Assembly: GCA_902786595.1 (NCBI GenBank)
Contig: CADADB010000003.1
Coordinates: forward strand, 1-64,000
Reading direction: 5' to 3'
Length of the DNA: 64,000 nucleotides
DNA from: an uncultured Bacteroidota bacterium
GTDB taxonomy: Bacteria > Bacteroidota > Bacteroidia > Bacteroidales > WCHB1-69
Under the pieces are notes generated by a model. The model worked only from the letters and a program-made list of their open reading frames with translations. It was not told the origin of the DNA and ran no database searches. Below are positions 27,228-37,463 of the stretch, piece after piece; position 1 is the first letter of the stretch; every line of letters begins with the position of its first letter. Both the position numbers and the translations under genes were made by a program.

Positions 27228-28091
27228 TCACCCGAGCATATCCCAAAGGGTTATCATCTTATAGACCAATGTTGCAGCCATGACGTCCGAAACTTTGCTG
27301 TCGGGTTGCGGGCATAGTTCAACCACATCGAAACCGACCACCTTTCGAGTTCGGAAAACCATTTCGAGGAATTTGAGGGTAGGGTACCATTGCAGCCCGC
27401 CGGGCAGTGGCGTTCCTGTGGCGGGCAGTATAGATGGGTCGAAACCGTCCAAATCCACAGTGATATAGACATTGTCAGTGAGTCTTTCCACTGCTTTTCC
27501 CATCCAATCTTCTTGATTGTGAATAAGATGTGCGTAGAATATGTTTTCGGGCACTACGTTGGGGAGCTCTTCGGCGCAGACATTGCGGATGCCCACCTGC
27601 ACTACGCGGGCGCACTCTTGGGCGCGACGCATGACACAGGCGTGGTTGTATGGCGAGTCGTGGTAACTGTCACGGAGATCGGCGTGCGCGTCAATTTGCA
27701 GGACCGTCAAGTCGTGGTGTGCTTCAGCCATGGCCTGGATTGCACCTACGGAGACTGAATGTTCCCCGCCAGTCAGAACAATACGCTTCCCGCTTTCGAG
27801 GAAAAACTTCACGCGGTTATAGACCGACTTGACCATGTTTTCCGGTGTGCGGAAGTCATAGTTGTGATGGTCGGTGTGGATGCCAGCTGTCCATGCTTCA
27901 TATTGATACTGAATGTCATAGAGCTCCAAACTGTCGGAAGCGTCCAGAATTGCCTGCGGTCCCTTGTCAGCCCCTTTCACAAAGGTGCTCGTGCCATCGT
28001 AGGGCACCCCTAAGAGCACGTATCGGGCATTTTCCAGATTGTAGTGCCGCTCGTCATCCATGTCCAAAAAGTGGGGCATTTCCTTTATCAT
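27228..28091 (-). CDS. speB: Agmatinase/ureohydrolase family enzyme
   Basis: 287 residues from the ATG at 28091 (MIKEMPHFLD); a longer frame upstream reads through the promoter and looks non-coding. Manganese ligands of the ureohydrolase fold are present in order: GGEHSV (His), QIDAHADLRD (DAHxD) and TVDLDGFDPS (DxD). Length and the phrase VPYDGTSTFVKGADKGPQAIL point to agmatinase rather than arginase, giving putrescine and urea, but formiminoglutamase or other ureohydrolase activity cannot be excluded. The gene is separated from the porin by a palindromic repeat and has its own promoter, so it is probably transcribed alone. Confidence 0.85.
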   Translation of the reverse strand: MIKEMPHFLDMDDERHYNLENARYVLLGVPYDGTSTFVKGADKGPQAILDASDSLELYDIQYQYEAWTAGIHTDHHNYDFRTPENMVKSVYNRVKFFLESGKRIVLTGGEHSVSVGAIQAMAEAHHDLTVLQIDAHADLRDSYHDSPYNHACVMRRAQECARVVQVGIRNVCAEELPNVVPENIFYAHLIHNQEDWMGKAVERLTDNVYITVDLDGFDPSILPATGTPLPGGLQWYPTLKFLEMVFRTRKVVGFDVVELCPQPDSKVSDVMAATLVYKMITLWDMLG

Positions 28092-28159
28092 AACTGGTTG
28101 AATTTTCAGTGAATAACATCTATTTAGGCCATTAATGAACCAAATGGCATTTGAAGTTG

Positions 28160-28167
28160 CAAAAATA
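28160..28167 (-). promoter_or_regulatory. -7 element TATTTTTG for speB
   Basis: CAAAAATA on the plus strand, about 70 nt upstream of the ATG at 28091. Its position downstream of the rejected longer start supports 28091. Confidence 0.55.
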
Positions 28168-28234
28168 ATAATTACATCAAAAAAATAACTAGGGCTAACT
28201 AAATTATTCTGATAAAAAGGTATGAAGAAAAGTG

Positions 28235-28242
28235 TATCTTTG
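28235..28242 (+). promoter_or_regulatory. -7 element TATCTTTG for the C25 peptidase gene
   Basis: Exact TAnnTTTG match, 39 nt before the ATG at 28281, followed by GCC as in other promoters here. Confidence 0.6.
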
Positions 28243-28280
28243 CCAGCTTGAAATTTTGAGTAAAACCAGATCATAAACTT

Positions 28281-31200
28281 ATGAAAAAATTGTTGTTATG
28301 GATGGTCTTTTTGACCCTTTGTCCGTTTGTATGGGCACAAAGTTTCCAAATCACGCAGAATTCGTACCAGAAAGTGTCTATTTCGTTCACAACAGGGGCG
28401 CTTTCCGTTGAAAATGTATCCATGCCGGAGGGCGATTTCTCCGCTATTGCACTGCCTGATTACGGCTCATCGTATGTTGTTGGCGCACCTCAGCTCCCGC
28501 AGCTGTGCAAGTTACTGCAGATCCCTGTGTGTGATTCTGTGGTCGCCACGGTGCTCAACGCGCAATACCAAGACTATGATGCCGCGGATTTGGGCGTGAC
28601 AAACTACGTGCTCCCTACTCAAATATCTGCTGCTAAAAACGGGACGGTCCCTCCGTTTGTCTTTGACCAAACCATATATAACACCGATGCTTTCTACGCG
28701 CTCCCTCTGGTGCAGGTGGAGAAAGCAGGGGTGAAGCGTGACGCTGTTCTCGCCAATGTGTATGTGTCTCCGGTTCAGTATAATCCCGTGACCCGTAAGT
28801 TTAGAATTTTCAGCCAAATAGATGTTGAATTTACTTTCGTGAATGCGAATATGGCTGCCACTTCGGCATTGCAGAAATTCGCATCCCCGCTCTTCTCTTT
28901 GGATCCTGAATTGGTTATCAATAAAATGCAGGCAGAACGGTCTGAATTCCATGGTGCCCCGGTCAAATATCTGATTATCGGCAACAACATGTTTTCCGCT
29001 AATGAAGATTTGGCCGAATTTGTGGCATGGAAACGCCGCCTGGGCTACCTGGTGGAAGTTTATTACACGAACGATGTCAGCGTGGGCTCCACCACGACTG
29101 CCATCAAGAACTTTATCCAAGGCAAATATGACGCCGCCACGTTGGAGGATCCCGCACCCACATATCTGCTTTTCCTCGGTGACCGCGAGCAATTCCCCGC
29201 TTTTTCCAACCAGACTGGAGAGAGCCATATCACGGATCTTTACTACGCCACTCTTTCCGGCAACGATTTCCTGCCCGACTGCTATTATGGTCGTCTTTCT
29301 GCCACAAACAACCAGCAATTGTCCAACCAGCTGGAGAAAATCATGATGTACGAGCAGTATTCCATGCCTGATCCCTCCTATCTCGGCAATGCCGTGCTGA
29401 TTGCCGGCACTGATCCGAATTGGGCTCCCACTCATGCCAATGGCCAGGTGAACTATATCACAAACAACTATATCAATACCGAGAATCCTCGATACACCAA
29501 TGTGATGGCGCATCTGTACAACTGTTCCTCGCAAGCGGCTCAAATTCGTTCTGAGGTGAGCGCCGGCTCTGGATGGACCAACTACACGGCTCATGGTGGT
29601 GATGATTGTTGGGCGGATCCGGAGTTCACGGTATCGCAAGTGTATCAGTTGCAAAACACCGACAAATACGGCATGATGATTGGCAATTGTTGTGTGTCGG
29701 GCAATTTCAAGATTTCCGAATGTTTCGGAGAGGCGTTGCTGCGTGCCGAGAAGAAAGGAGCCATGGGCTATATCGGTGCCTCTAACAATACCTATTGGAA
29801 CGAGGATTTCTACTGGGCTGTCGGTTACCGTAGCAATGTCACGGCCAATCCCTCCTATATGGCTACTGCAATGGGTATGTACGACAAATTGTTCCATACA
29901 CACAACGAGGATTATAGCAACTGGGTTTCCACTATCGGAGGTATTATGACAGGCGGAAACATGGCTGTGCAATCCACTTCGTCAAGCTCAAAACAATACT
30001 ATTGGGAAATTTACCACTGTTTCGGTGACCCTTCCGTGCGTATCTATCTGGGTGTACCTTCCGCGATGGATGTCGTCGCCAGTCAGGCGATTACGACCAA
30101 CACTACCAGTTATGAGGTACATGCGGCTCCTTATGCCTACGTGGCGCTCACCAGCAACGGGAATCTGTTAGTTTCCGCTTTTGCGGACGCTTCCGGTGAT
30201 GTCACCTTCAGCTTCCCCACTTCTCTCGATCCCGGTGAATATGAACTTGTCGTATTGGGTCAGAATTATATTCCTTATTTCCAGAATGTTATGGTGATTA
30301 CACCAAGCGGTCCATACATTGTCCCCACCTCCGTGGAAGTGGCGGAAAACACCATTTTCAAAGAGGGGGCTACCGTCAGCATGAACCTCACTCTCTCCAA
30401 TTTGGGCGTTTCCGATGCGACTATGGTTTACGCCAAGTTGACTCCGAACACCACTGTGTCGATGCTGCAGGATTCTGTCTATGTGGGTGGCCTCGCCATG
30501 AATAGTACCGGAAACTACTACAACGCTTTCTCTTTCGTGATGCCCGCGTCCGAAGATTTTGTAAATCTTCCGTTCACTCTTTCCATCCACTGGCATGACA
30601 CCACGATCACCCGTAGTGTGAATGTGCGTGTGAAACTGCCCAATGTCAAATTGGATGAATATTCAACGATGGTGAACCATGTTCACGTGCAGAACTATTT
30701 CGCTGGCGATGAGGTCATGTTTTCGTTTAAAGAAAAGAACATAGGACACGCGGCTGTGATTTCTGGTTCTGTTGACCTGACTTGTAATTACTCTGGTGTC
30801 AGCGTTCTCACAGACCTCCATTCTATTGACGGAATGCTCCCGAACACAACCCACACTCACACTTTCTATGTTAAGATTGCGGATACGATGCCGCAGTATG
30901 CCATAGTCCCCTTGTATTACCATATTTACTACGACAACATTCACCAAATAGACACTATTTATATGTTAGTGGGAAGTGATTTTGAGTCGTTTGAGAGCGG
31001 TGGCTTCGATCAATTCAACTGGACGATGAATAACTATCCTTGGATTATTGATTCCCAGTCTTATGCAGGCGCCTATTCTGCCCGTTCCGCACAAAACCTT
31101 CCTCACAACAATAAATCCCGGATGTCCATCACAGTTAACTTGTCTTCAGAAGCGCCATTGTCCTATTACAGAAAGGTGAGCAGTGAAACAAATTACGACA

Positions 31201-31679
31201 AATTCATCCTCTATGTGGACGGTTCACCGATGGATGAGGCATCTGGTAACCAGTCGTGGACTTATTTCTCCACGATGATTCCCGCCGGTTCGCACACGCT
31301 GATGTTCTCATACGAAAAGGACTACACCCAAGTGTCCGGCAGCGACTGCGTATGGATTGACAACGTGGAACTGCCTACTGTGGGCATCATGGTGATTGAA
31401 GATATGACGGATAGCACCCAAGTTGGCATTGACGGTTATGAGCTGGCGCATGCCAAGGTCTATCCGAACCCGACCAGCGAATGGGTCACCATTGAAAGCG
31501 AGACTCCTGCACAGAAGATTATCCTGTTTGATCTTAATGGTCGCATGGTGAAGGCAGAGAATCTTGACGCCTCCAACCGCTATCAACTGAACATGAACGA
31601 TGTGCCTTCCGGTTTCTACATGCTCCAGATAACTTTTGCGAATGGCCAGTCACAGAACCTTAAAATCATTAAGAGATAA
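28281..31679 (+). CDS. Gingipain-type C25 cysteine peptidase with T9SS tail
   Basis: 1132 residues. Signal peptide MKKLLLWMVFLTLCPFVWAQ; a propeptide-like N-terminal domain to about residue 225; then a C25 catalytic region starting KYLIIGNNMF and YLLFLGDREQFPAF. Catalytic His is in NYTAHGGDD (about 437) and catalytic Cys in IGNCCVSGNF (about 470), the gingipain spacing. The middle contains Ig-like beta domains and a carbohydrate-binding-like segment FESFESGGFDQFNW. The C-terminus (from about 1055) is a type A T9SS sorting domain (KVYPNPTSEWVTIES, IILFDLNGRMV, PSGFYMLQI, KIIKR). It should be exported by T9SS and cleaved at the surface. Cleavage specificity (Arg, Lys or other) cannot be told. 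The stop overlaps the next start by one base. Confidence 0.93.
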   Translation: MKKLLLWMVFLTLCPFVWAQSFQITQNSYQKVSISFTTGALSVENVSMPEGDFSAIALPDYGSSYVVGAPQLPQLCKLLQIPVCDSVVATVLNAQYQDYDAADLGVTNYVLPTQISAAKNGTVPPFVFDQTIYNTDAFYALPLVQVEKAGVKRDAVLANVYVSPVQYNPVTRKFRIFSQIDVEFTFVNANMAATSALQKFASPLFSLDPELVINKMQAERSEFHGAPVKYLIIGNNMFSANEDLAEFVAWKRRLGYLVEVYYTNDVSVGSTTTAIKNFIQGKYDAATLEDPAPTYLLFLGDREQFPAFSNQTGESHITDLYYATLSGNDFLPDCYYGRLSATNNQQLSNQLEKIMMYEQYSMPDPSYLGNAVLIAGTDPNWAPTHANGQVNYITNNYINTENPRYTNVMAHLYNCSSQAAQIRSEVSAGSGWTNYTAHGGDDCWADPEFTVSQVYQLQNTDKYGMMIGNCCVSGNFKISECFGEALLRAEKKGAMGYIGASNNTYWNEDFYWAVGYRSNVTANPSYMATAMGMYDKLFHTHNEDYSNWVSTIGGIMTGGNMAVQSTSSSSKQYYWEIYHCFGDPSVRIYLGVPSAMDVVASQAITTNTTSYEVHAAPYAYVALTSNGNLLVSAFADASGDVTFSFPTSLDPGEYELVVLGQNYIPYFQNVMVITPSGPYIVPTSVEVAENTIFKEGATVSMNLTLSNLGVSDATMVYAKLTPNTTVSMLQDSVYVGGLAMNSTGNYYNAFSFVMPASEDFVNLPFTLSIHWHDTTITRSVNVRVKLPNVKLDEYSTMVNHVHVQNYFAGDEVMFSFKEKNIGHAAVISGSVDLTCNYSGVSVLTDLHSIDGMLPNTTHTHTFYVKIADTMPQYAIVPLYYHIYYDNIHQIDTIYMLVGSDFESFESGGFDQFNWTMNNYPWIIDSQSYAGAYSARSAQNLPHNNKSRMSITVNLSSEAPLSYYRKVSSETNYDKFILYVDGSPMDEASGNQSWTYFSTMIPAGSHTLMFSYEKDYTQVSGSDCVWIDNVELPTVGIMVIEDMTDSTQVGIDGYELAHAKVYPNPTSEWVTIESETPAQKIILFDLNGRMVKAENLDASNRYQLNMNDVPSGFYMLQITFANGQSQNLKIIKR

Positions 31680-32236
31680 TGGCGAATACGGCGGAACAAT
31701 ATGAAGAAGTGATTGCCTATTGCCGGGAGGTTTTCTGCAACAAGGCGATAGATTACGGCACAGCATGGCGGATTTTGCGCCTGCCGTCGCTCACTGACCA
31801 GATCTACATCAAGGCCAACCGCATTCGCAGCATTCAGGAAAAGGGCGAGGCGAAGGTGGCGGAGGGGATTATCCCGGAGTTCGTGGGCATCGTCAACTAT
31901 TGCGTGATGGCCCTCATTCAGCTGGAGGTCGGCGTGGCTGGGTCTCAGGAGGAGGTGGATATGGATGTGAAGGCCGTGACCGCTCTTTACGATAAGTATA
32001 TCCATGCCGCCAAAGACCTGATGATGAACAAGAACCACGACTATGGTGAGGCCTGGCGGCAAATGCGCATCAGCTCCATCACCGACATCATCCTCATGAA
32101 AATCTATCGCACCAAGTCCATCGAAGACCATCATGGTAACACTCTCGTCTCCGAAGGCCTTGATGCGAACTACTACGATATGATAAACTATTCCATGTTC
32201 TGCCTGATTCGATTAGTCCTTGAGAAGGAGAATTGA
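31679..32236 (+). CDS. DUF1599 protein, two internal repeats
   Basis: 185 residues with an internal duplication: YCREVFCNKAIDYGTAWRIL...TDQIYIKANRIRSIQ in the first half and YIHAAKDLMMNKNHDYGEAWRQM...TDIILMKIYRTKSIE in the second, both ending in an NYxxxxLIxL helix. This is the DUF1599 pattern; function unknown. It starts within a TAATG junction with the C25 peptidase gene, so translational coupling is possible. In Bacteroidetes this family commonly precedes a BT_3928-family gene, as it does here. Confidence 0.85.
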   Translation: MANTAEQYEEVIAYCREVFCNKAIDYGTAWRILRLPSLTDQIYIKANRIRSIQEKGEAKVAEGIIPEFVGIVNYCVMALIQLEVGVAGSQEEVDMDVKAVTALYDKYIHAAKDLMMNKNHDYGEAWRQMRISSITDIILMKIYRTKSIEDHHGNTLVSEGLDANYYDMINYSMFCLIRLVLEKEN

Positions 32237-32264
32237 TCATCAAGAAACCATTATACATATAACG

Positions 32265-32290
32265 AAAATCGCAAATCGTAAATCGCAAAT
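32265..32290. repeat. Heptad array, unit AAATCGC/AAATCGT
   Basis: About four units end exactly against the ATG at 32291 (...CGCAAAT then ATG). Confidence 0.75.
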
Positions 32291-33466
32291 ATGAGCAACA
32301 AAGAACCTCTCTGGCTAAAAATAATCCGCATCCTGTTAGGGTGCTTGTTCCTGTTCTCCAGTTTCACGAAAGCCATTGACCCTGTGGGTTTCGGTGTGAC
32401 AATGAACGACTACTTCGTCTCTTTCCACATGGGCTTCCTGCACCCCTTGGCCCTGTTCGCGGCGGTGGTGGCCATCACCTGTGAGTTTGTCTTGGGTTGT
32501 ATGCTGCTGTTCCGCGTCAAGGTGCAGTGGGCTGCCTGGGGCTATCTCATCTTCATGACCTTCTTTTTCTTCCTGACGATGTGGCTGGCTATCGCCGAAT
32601 ATCTTGAGGTGAAAGGCATCCATTATTTCGGGGTCGTGAAAGATTGTGGCTGTTTCGGTGACGTGATCGAAATGTCCAACAAGGCCACTTTCCTGAAGAA
32701 TGTGGGTTTCATCATCCCTACACTCATTGTGTTCTTCAACCGCAAGAAAATTAAGGATTGCCGCCTGACAGAACTTGGACAATGGCTCTGTGTCGCGTTG
32801 TTCGCGGCCGTCGCAGTATGCTTCCAGCTCTATGTCATCCATCATCTGCCGTTTATTGGCAAGAGCGACTGGAAGAAAGGCAAAGATGTCTCGGTGTTCG
32901 TGGCACAGCCCGCGCAGAAGGATGTAGTGTTCGTCTATAAGAACAACGCTACCGGCGAGGAAGTGACCCTCACGCAGGACGAGTTAATGGAACAGGACGA
33001 GGCATTTTACGAGAATAACGAATATGTCTCCCGCGAGGACAAGGTGATCAAAGAGGCCGTTCCTGCCAAGATTGACGGATTCAATATGCTTGACGAGAAC
33101 GGCGCCGACCACGCACCGGACTATTTTGCCAGCGATAAAGAGAGCGATACCTATATTTTATATGTACACGATCTTAACGAGGCCAATGAGAAAGGTATGG
33201 CCAAAGCCATGAAACTTGCCAAGGTCTGCATGGATGAAGGCATTGATTTCGTGGCCATAACCAACTCTTCCGAAGAAGAAATCGCAGCGTTCGTGAAAAA
33301 GTACGGCATAGAGTTTCCGGTCTATAACAACCCCATTGATCCCGTCCACGGCCCGTTCATGGTCCGTGACGCCATGCGATCCAATCCCGGCATCATGCTC
33401 ATTAACAAGGGAATTGTGGTGGACAAATGGGCTTGGCGTGACTTCCCTGAGAGAATTGATAATTGA
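32291..33466 (+). CDS. BT_3928-family DoxX-like membrane protein with thioredoxin-like C-terminus
   Basis: 391 residues. Four membrane segments of the DoxX/MauE type occupy roughly residues 10-165 (IIRILLGCLFLFSSFTKAID, PLALFAAVVAITCEFVLGCML, then a VKDCGCFGD cysteine pair characteristic of MauE/DoxX-like redox membrane proteins), and a fifth hydrophobic segment follows. The C-terminal third (YILYVHDLNEANEKGMAKAM, FVAITNSSEEEIAAFVKKYG, SNPGIMLINKGIV) resembles a thioredoxin/AhpC fold without a CxxC. Likely a membrane redox or quinone-linked protein; reaction unknown. The last residues (IDN) and the stop TGA are encoded by the start of an AATTGAT/AATGGAT heptad array. Confidence 0.85.
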   Translation: MSNKEPLWLKIIRILLGCLFLFSSFTKAIDPVGFGVTMNDYFVSFHMGFLHPLALFAAVVAITCEFVLGCMLLFRVKVQWAAWGYLIFMTFFFFLTMWLAIAEYLEVKGIHYFGVVKDCGCFGDVIEMSNKATFLKNVGFIIPTLIVFFNRKKIKDCRLTELGQWLCVALFAAVAVCFQLYVIHHLPFIGKSDWKKGKDVSVFVAQPAQKDVVFVYKNNATGEEVTLTQDELMEQDEAFYENNEYVSREDKVIKEAVPAKIDGFNMLDENGADHAPDYFASDKESDTYILYVHDLNEANEKGMAKAMKLAKVCMDEGIDFVAITNSSEEEIAAFVKKYGIEFPVYNNPIDPVHGPFMVRDAMRSNPGIMLINKGIVVDKWAWRDFPERIDN

Positions 33467-33520
33467 TAATGGATAATGGATAATGGATAATTGATAATGG
33501 ATAATGGATAATTGATAATT
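33454..33520. repeat. Heptad array, 9.5 units AATTGAT/AATGGAT
   Basis: Nine and a half in-phase 7-nt units; the stop codon of the preceding gene (33464-33466) lies inside the array. Confidence 0.9.
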
Positions 33521-33575
33521 GTTGGGGTAGTACATTTTCTCCCTCAAACATCGTATTCATCTTCTCATCCTCCAT

Positions 33576-33599
33576 CATCGTATCATCGTATCATCGTCT
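33576..33599. repeat. Octamer array, 3 x CATCGTAT
   Basis: Three 8-nt units end two nt before the prmC ATG. Confidence 0.75.
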
Positions 33600-33601
33600 A
33601 A

Positions 33602-34465
33602 ATGTCATCAATTAAAGAGATAACAACATCCATCCGAAACGCATTGCAGCCGCTTTACGACGAACGTGAGGCGGCTGCAATCGCCTATCTGTATATGCAG
33701 CATAAGTTTGAGATGCAGCGTTATGAGTTGGTGCTACGGGGTCACGAGGAGGTGGAGCCCATTAAAATGGTTGAGATAGAACAAGAACTGGAGAAATTGG
33801 CGCTGGGCTGTCCGGTGCAATATGTGCTGGGCGAAACGGAGTTCTATGGATTGCCGTTTAAGGTGAATCCTGCGGTGCTGATTCCGCGTCAAGAGACCGA
33901 GGAACTGGTGCAGATGATTGCGCAGCGGTATAAAGGTCGGAACGCGAAAATCTGGGATATAGGTACAGGTAGCGGCTGCATCGCGGTCTCGTTGGCGAAA
34001 CATCTGCCAAATGCGCAAATCTTTGCTTCCGATGTCTCCGATGCGGCTTTGGCAGTGGCTCGCCGGAATACAGAGCTTAACAACGTGAATGTATCGTTTG
34101 CCTGCCATGACATGCGAGATGCGGAACACTTGCCTTTCGAAGGAGTGCGATTTGACGTTATCGTCAGCAATCCGCCGTACATTCCCGCCTCCGACCGCGT
34201 CACAATGCACCGCAATGTAACGGATTACGAACCGTCTTTGGCCCTTTTTGTCCCTGATGATGACAAGCTATGGTGCTATAAAGCGGTCGCCCATATAGGA
34301 AAGTGTGTGCTGAACCCTGGGGGCCGGATCTATGTGGAAACTTACCACGACTTCCATGAAGAGATTGAGAAAATCTTTCAACAGCATGGTATGCGGGAAC
34401 TCCAATCTATAAAAGATTTGAACGGGAATTTACGCTTTGTCAGCGCAGTGTCAAATGATGAATAG
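33602..34465 (+). CDS. prmC: Release factor glutamine methyltransferase
   Basis: 287 residues. An N-terminal helical domain with PVQYVLGETEFYG precedes a Rossmann methyltransferase: IWDIGTGSGCIAVSLA (SAM motif I, about residue 118), ASDVSDAAL (motif II), and VSNPPYIP (about 190), the NPPY motif that binds the glutamine side chain of the GGQ loop in RF1/RF2. Length and motif order match PrmC/HemK. Cytosolic. It is the last plus-strand gene before the convergent TonB receptor; heptad arrays flank it on both sides. Confidence 0.95.
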   Translation: MSSIKEITTSIRNALQPLYDEREAAAIAYLYMQHKFEMQRYELVLRGHEEVEPIKMVEIEQELEKLALGCPVQYVLGETEFYGLPFKVNPAVLIPRQETEELVQMIAQRYKGRNAKIWDIGTGSGCIAVSLAKHLPNAQIFASDVSDAALAVARRNTELNNVNVSFACHDMRDAEHLPFEGVRFDVIVSNPPYIPASDRVTMHRNVTDYEPSLALFVPDDDKLWCYKAVAHIGKCVLNPGGRIYVETYHDFHEEIEKIFQQHGMRELQSIKDLNGNLRFVSAVSNDE

Positions 34466-34480
34466 AACACCTCCTTTTTT

Positions 34481-34513
<33 letters not shown>

Positions 34514-34515
<2 letters not shown>

Positions 34516-37006
34516 AAAACTCCACCATGAACTTCACGTTGATCAATCTGCCCGTGAGGTAAGTGGGAATCGGGCGCTGGAAGTTGTAGATGTCGGTGAC
34601 CCACATGTAGGACGACACATTGTTGATGCCCAGCAGATTGAAGACCTCCACATAGATACCTGCATTGCGGATGCTGCGCACGAAAGCGGATTTGTGCTTC
34701 ATGCGGTCGCGGCTTTGCTCCAGAATCATGAACGAAAGCCCTAAATCGACACGGCGATACCATGTGGTACGGAATTTGCGCATGGCGGGTTCCGCTTTTG
34801 GCGGGCCGTATGGTAGTCCGCTGCTGAAGACAAAGTTCAGGTGCACGCGGAACTGCGGGAATCCAGGGATGTGGTCCTGGAAAAAGAGGTTAAAAGAGAC
34901 TCTTTGGTCGGTGGGACGCGGGATATAACCCATCTCTACCGTGTTGCCGCTGGCATCCGTCGTGTAGTCGCCGATTACGTCTTCCATCGTGTTCATGATG
35001 GAAACCGCGAACCAAGACTCCAAGCCGCGAACGAACTCGCCGCTGATGCGCATGTCAAGTCCCGTGGCATAACCTTTCGCGTTGTTCTCGCCGTTGTAGA
35101 TGATCTGCACGTTGTTGACGTTGTAAGTGATTAAGCGGTCGAGGTATTTGTAGTAGGCCTCCGCTGTGAATTTGAACGGTCTGCGCCACAGATTGAAACG
35201 ATACTCGCTCCCGGCAACCACCTGCGCGGAACGCTGCGAACGGATGTTGGGGTTGAGGGTACCGTCGGGGTATCGCATCTCGCGGTAAAATGCCGGCTGG
35301 TAGTATAATCCCGTGCGCAGACTGAACTGCCAGTCTTGTTTCCAACGCGGTTTGTAAAGAAACGCTAAACGCGGCGACACAGTGAATTCTTTCGTGTTGT
35401 AGGTCCAGAAATGGTAACGAAGGCCGCCGGTGAGCGTGAAGCGGTTCAAGCTGTCACCATCGATTCTCCAGGTGTCTTGGATGAAGCCCGTGAAACGCCA
35501 AGTGTTAAGGTCGTTATTTGAAACCAAGTAGTTGTTTTCCCCGAAGTCGAGCACCCGGGCGGAATCTCCAGGCACAACAATCTCGCCTGGTGTGGTGGGA
35601 ATCATCGGGAGAGTGTATCCGGAAGAATCAATCATTGTCCACTCTTTGATATGGTCGCGGATGTATTCGTTCTGCGCTTTCACGCCCCATTCGAGGGTGT
35701 TGTGGTGAGGGAGGTGGTGAATACCTTGCAGATCGGCGGCACTTACCACGGAGGTCAGGTGATTGCGTGCATGTTCCAGATAGCTGCCGTAGCCCAACAT
35801 GTCGCCGACCTCCACGTTGCCGTCGCCCCCGAACCGAATGTCGTTGAGCCAGTACTGCGCTAAAATGTCGTAGGTTTCACTCTCCTTGGCATAATAAGAG
35901 GAGAGAATCAGACGGATGATGTTGTTCTGGTTGGGTTGGAACCGGAAGGTGAGTCCGCCCATGTAGTTTTGGTAGCGATCTACCTCCTGCCCTTCGTAGA
36001 AGGCACGCAACTTCATCGCTTGTTCAACGGAACCGAAGTTCTTGTTTACGCTGTCGGGTTGGAAAAGGTAATAGTTGCGCGACAGGTTGCCAAGCAGACT
36101 GATACTGAATTTCGGGGTCAGCTTCCAGTTGAACAGAAACTGGGTGTCGAAGAAACGGGGTTTGTAGTTGCCGGACGTTTCCAGAGATTTTAGCAGATAT
36201 GTGTTTGCTTTGAAGCGTAGTCCGATGAGAAAGGAGAATTTGTCGGTCTTGCCTTCCGCGTGGGCAGTGGCGCCTAACAAACTGGCAGACACTGAACCGC
36301 CGAAGCGCGTCGGTTCTTTGTAGGTGACATCCAGAACGGAGGACATCTTGTCGCCGTATTTCGCGTCAAAGCCACCTGCCGAGAACACCACGTTGCCGGT
36401 TAGGTCGCTGTTGATGAAGCTGAGACCCTCTTGTTGGGCGTTGCGAACAAGAAAAGGTCTGTAAATTTGGATGCCGTTTACGAAGATAAGGTTTTCGTCG
36501 AAGTTGCCGCCGCGCACGTTGTACTGTGAACTAAGCTCGTTGCTCGACGAGGTGCCGGGCAGCATTTTGATGAGCGACTCCATTCCGCCGGTGGGCGAGG
36601 GGAGTTGAAAGGTGAGTTTGGGATTTACCTGAACGTATCCTAAAGCATTCTTTTCACTCTGGATGACCACCTCTTCCACAATGTCGCCTGTAATATGCAG
36701 AATTACCTCTACGTTAGCGGTTTCCTTGTTTTTCAGATGGAAAGGAAGCACGGTGTCTTTGCAGCATAGGGATTGGATGTGCAGCCGGATGTCGCGGTTT
36801 GAGGGAACGGAAATGCTGAACTGTCCATGCACGTTGCTGATGGTCTGTTGGTCGAAGTCGGTGCCTCGGATAACCGCGTTTTCAATCGGCTCCCCCAAGT
36901 CATCGTAGATAACACCTTTGACAACAGCACTTTGAGCTAAACAAGATGCTGTACAGAAACACAGTAGTAGAATCAGTAATATGTTCTGCCTTATATTGTC
37001 AAACAT
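34514..37006 (-). CDS. TonB-dependent outer-membrane receptor with carboxypeptidase-like domain
   Basis: 830 residues. Signal peptide (ILLILLLCFCTASCLAQ), then a CarboxypepD_reg-like domain (VVKGVIYDDLGEPIENAVI, GQFSISVPSN), a plug domain (NVRGGNFDENLIFVNGIQIY) and a long beta-barrel with aromatic-rich strands, ending INVKFMVEF with a terminal Phe. A typical TonB box was not pinpointed. It imports a large or scarce nutrient; with no SusD partner next to it, it is probably not a polysaccharide-utilisation SusC. It lies convergent to prmC, separated by a heptad array that contributes the stop codon. Confidence 0.9.
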
Positions 37007-37047
37007 AGATATACATTACGTATATATGTCTTTTTTATTGTGTTTAA

Positions 37048-37078
37048 CAAAAAAAAACTGCTGTGTGGAAACAGCAGT
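37048..37078 (-). terminator. Intrinsic terminator of rpmB
   Basis: ACTGCTGT (37057-37064) pairs with ACAGCAGT (37071-37078); on the minus strand the stem is followed by a run of T (A-run at 37049-37057 on plus). Confidence 0.85.
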
Positions 37079-37106
37079 CCTTTTTCTCTTGTCAGCAGTG
37101 AAAAGA

Positions 37107-37340
37107 TTATAAGATACCTTTTTCGCTGGCTTCAATCAGACATTGATAGATGCCTTTCTTGTTGATGTTACGCATACCATGTGCGGAAACCTTGAGGTAA
37201 ATCCACTCGTCAAGTTCAGGAACATAGAACTTTTTGGTATGCAGATTGGGGTTGAATTTCCGTTTCGTTTTGATATTGGAGTGAGAAACATTATTACCCA
37301 CAATCGCTTTTTTCCCAGTAATTTCGCAAACTCTTGACAT
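37107..37340 (-). CDS. rpmB: 50S ribosomal protein bL28
   Basis: 77 residues, standard length: begins [21 protein letters not shown], with the basic [18 protein letters not shown] stretch. Component of the large ribosomal subunit. In many bacteria rpmG (bL33) follows directly; here a terminator follows instead, so rpmB is a single-gene unit with its own promoter core at 37389. Confidence 0.97.
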   Translation of the reverse strand: MSRVCEITGKKAIVGNNVSHSNIKTKRKFNPNLHTKKFYVPELDEWIYLKVSAHGMRNINKKGIYQCLIEASEKGIL

Positions 37341-37388
37341 TGTTATCTTCTTTTATTTGTTATATTTACACTTTGAATTTTCGAGCGG

Positions 37389-37396
37389 CAAAAATA
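37389..37396 (-). promoter_or_regulatory. -7 element TATTTTTG for rpmB
   Basis: CAAAAATA on the plus strand, 49 nt upstream of the ATG at 37340. Confidence 0.6.
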
Positions 37397-37463
37397 CACT
37401 TTTTTTCAATACGCTTGGCCGCTCAATAAATTTTTTTTAACAGACAAAAGCTAATATCTGAAA

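Noticed and set aside
28512-29972. 486-residue minus frame
   Set aside because: Antisense to the C25 peptidase, which has an intact catalytic His/Cys pair and sorting tail.
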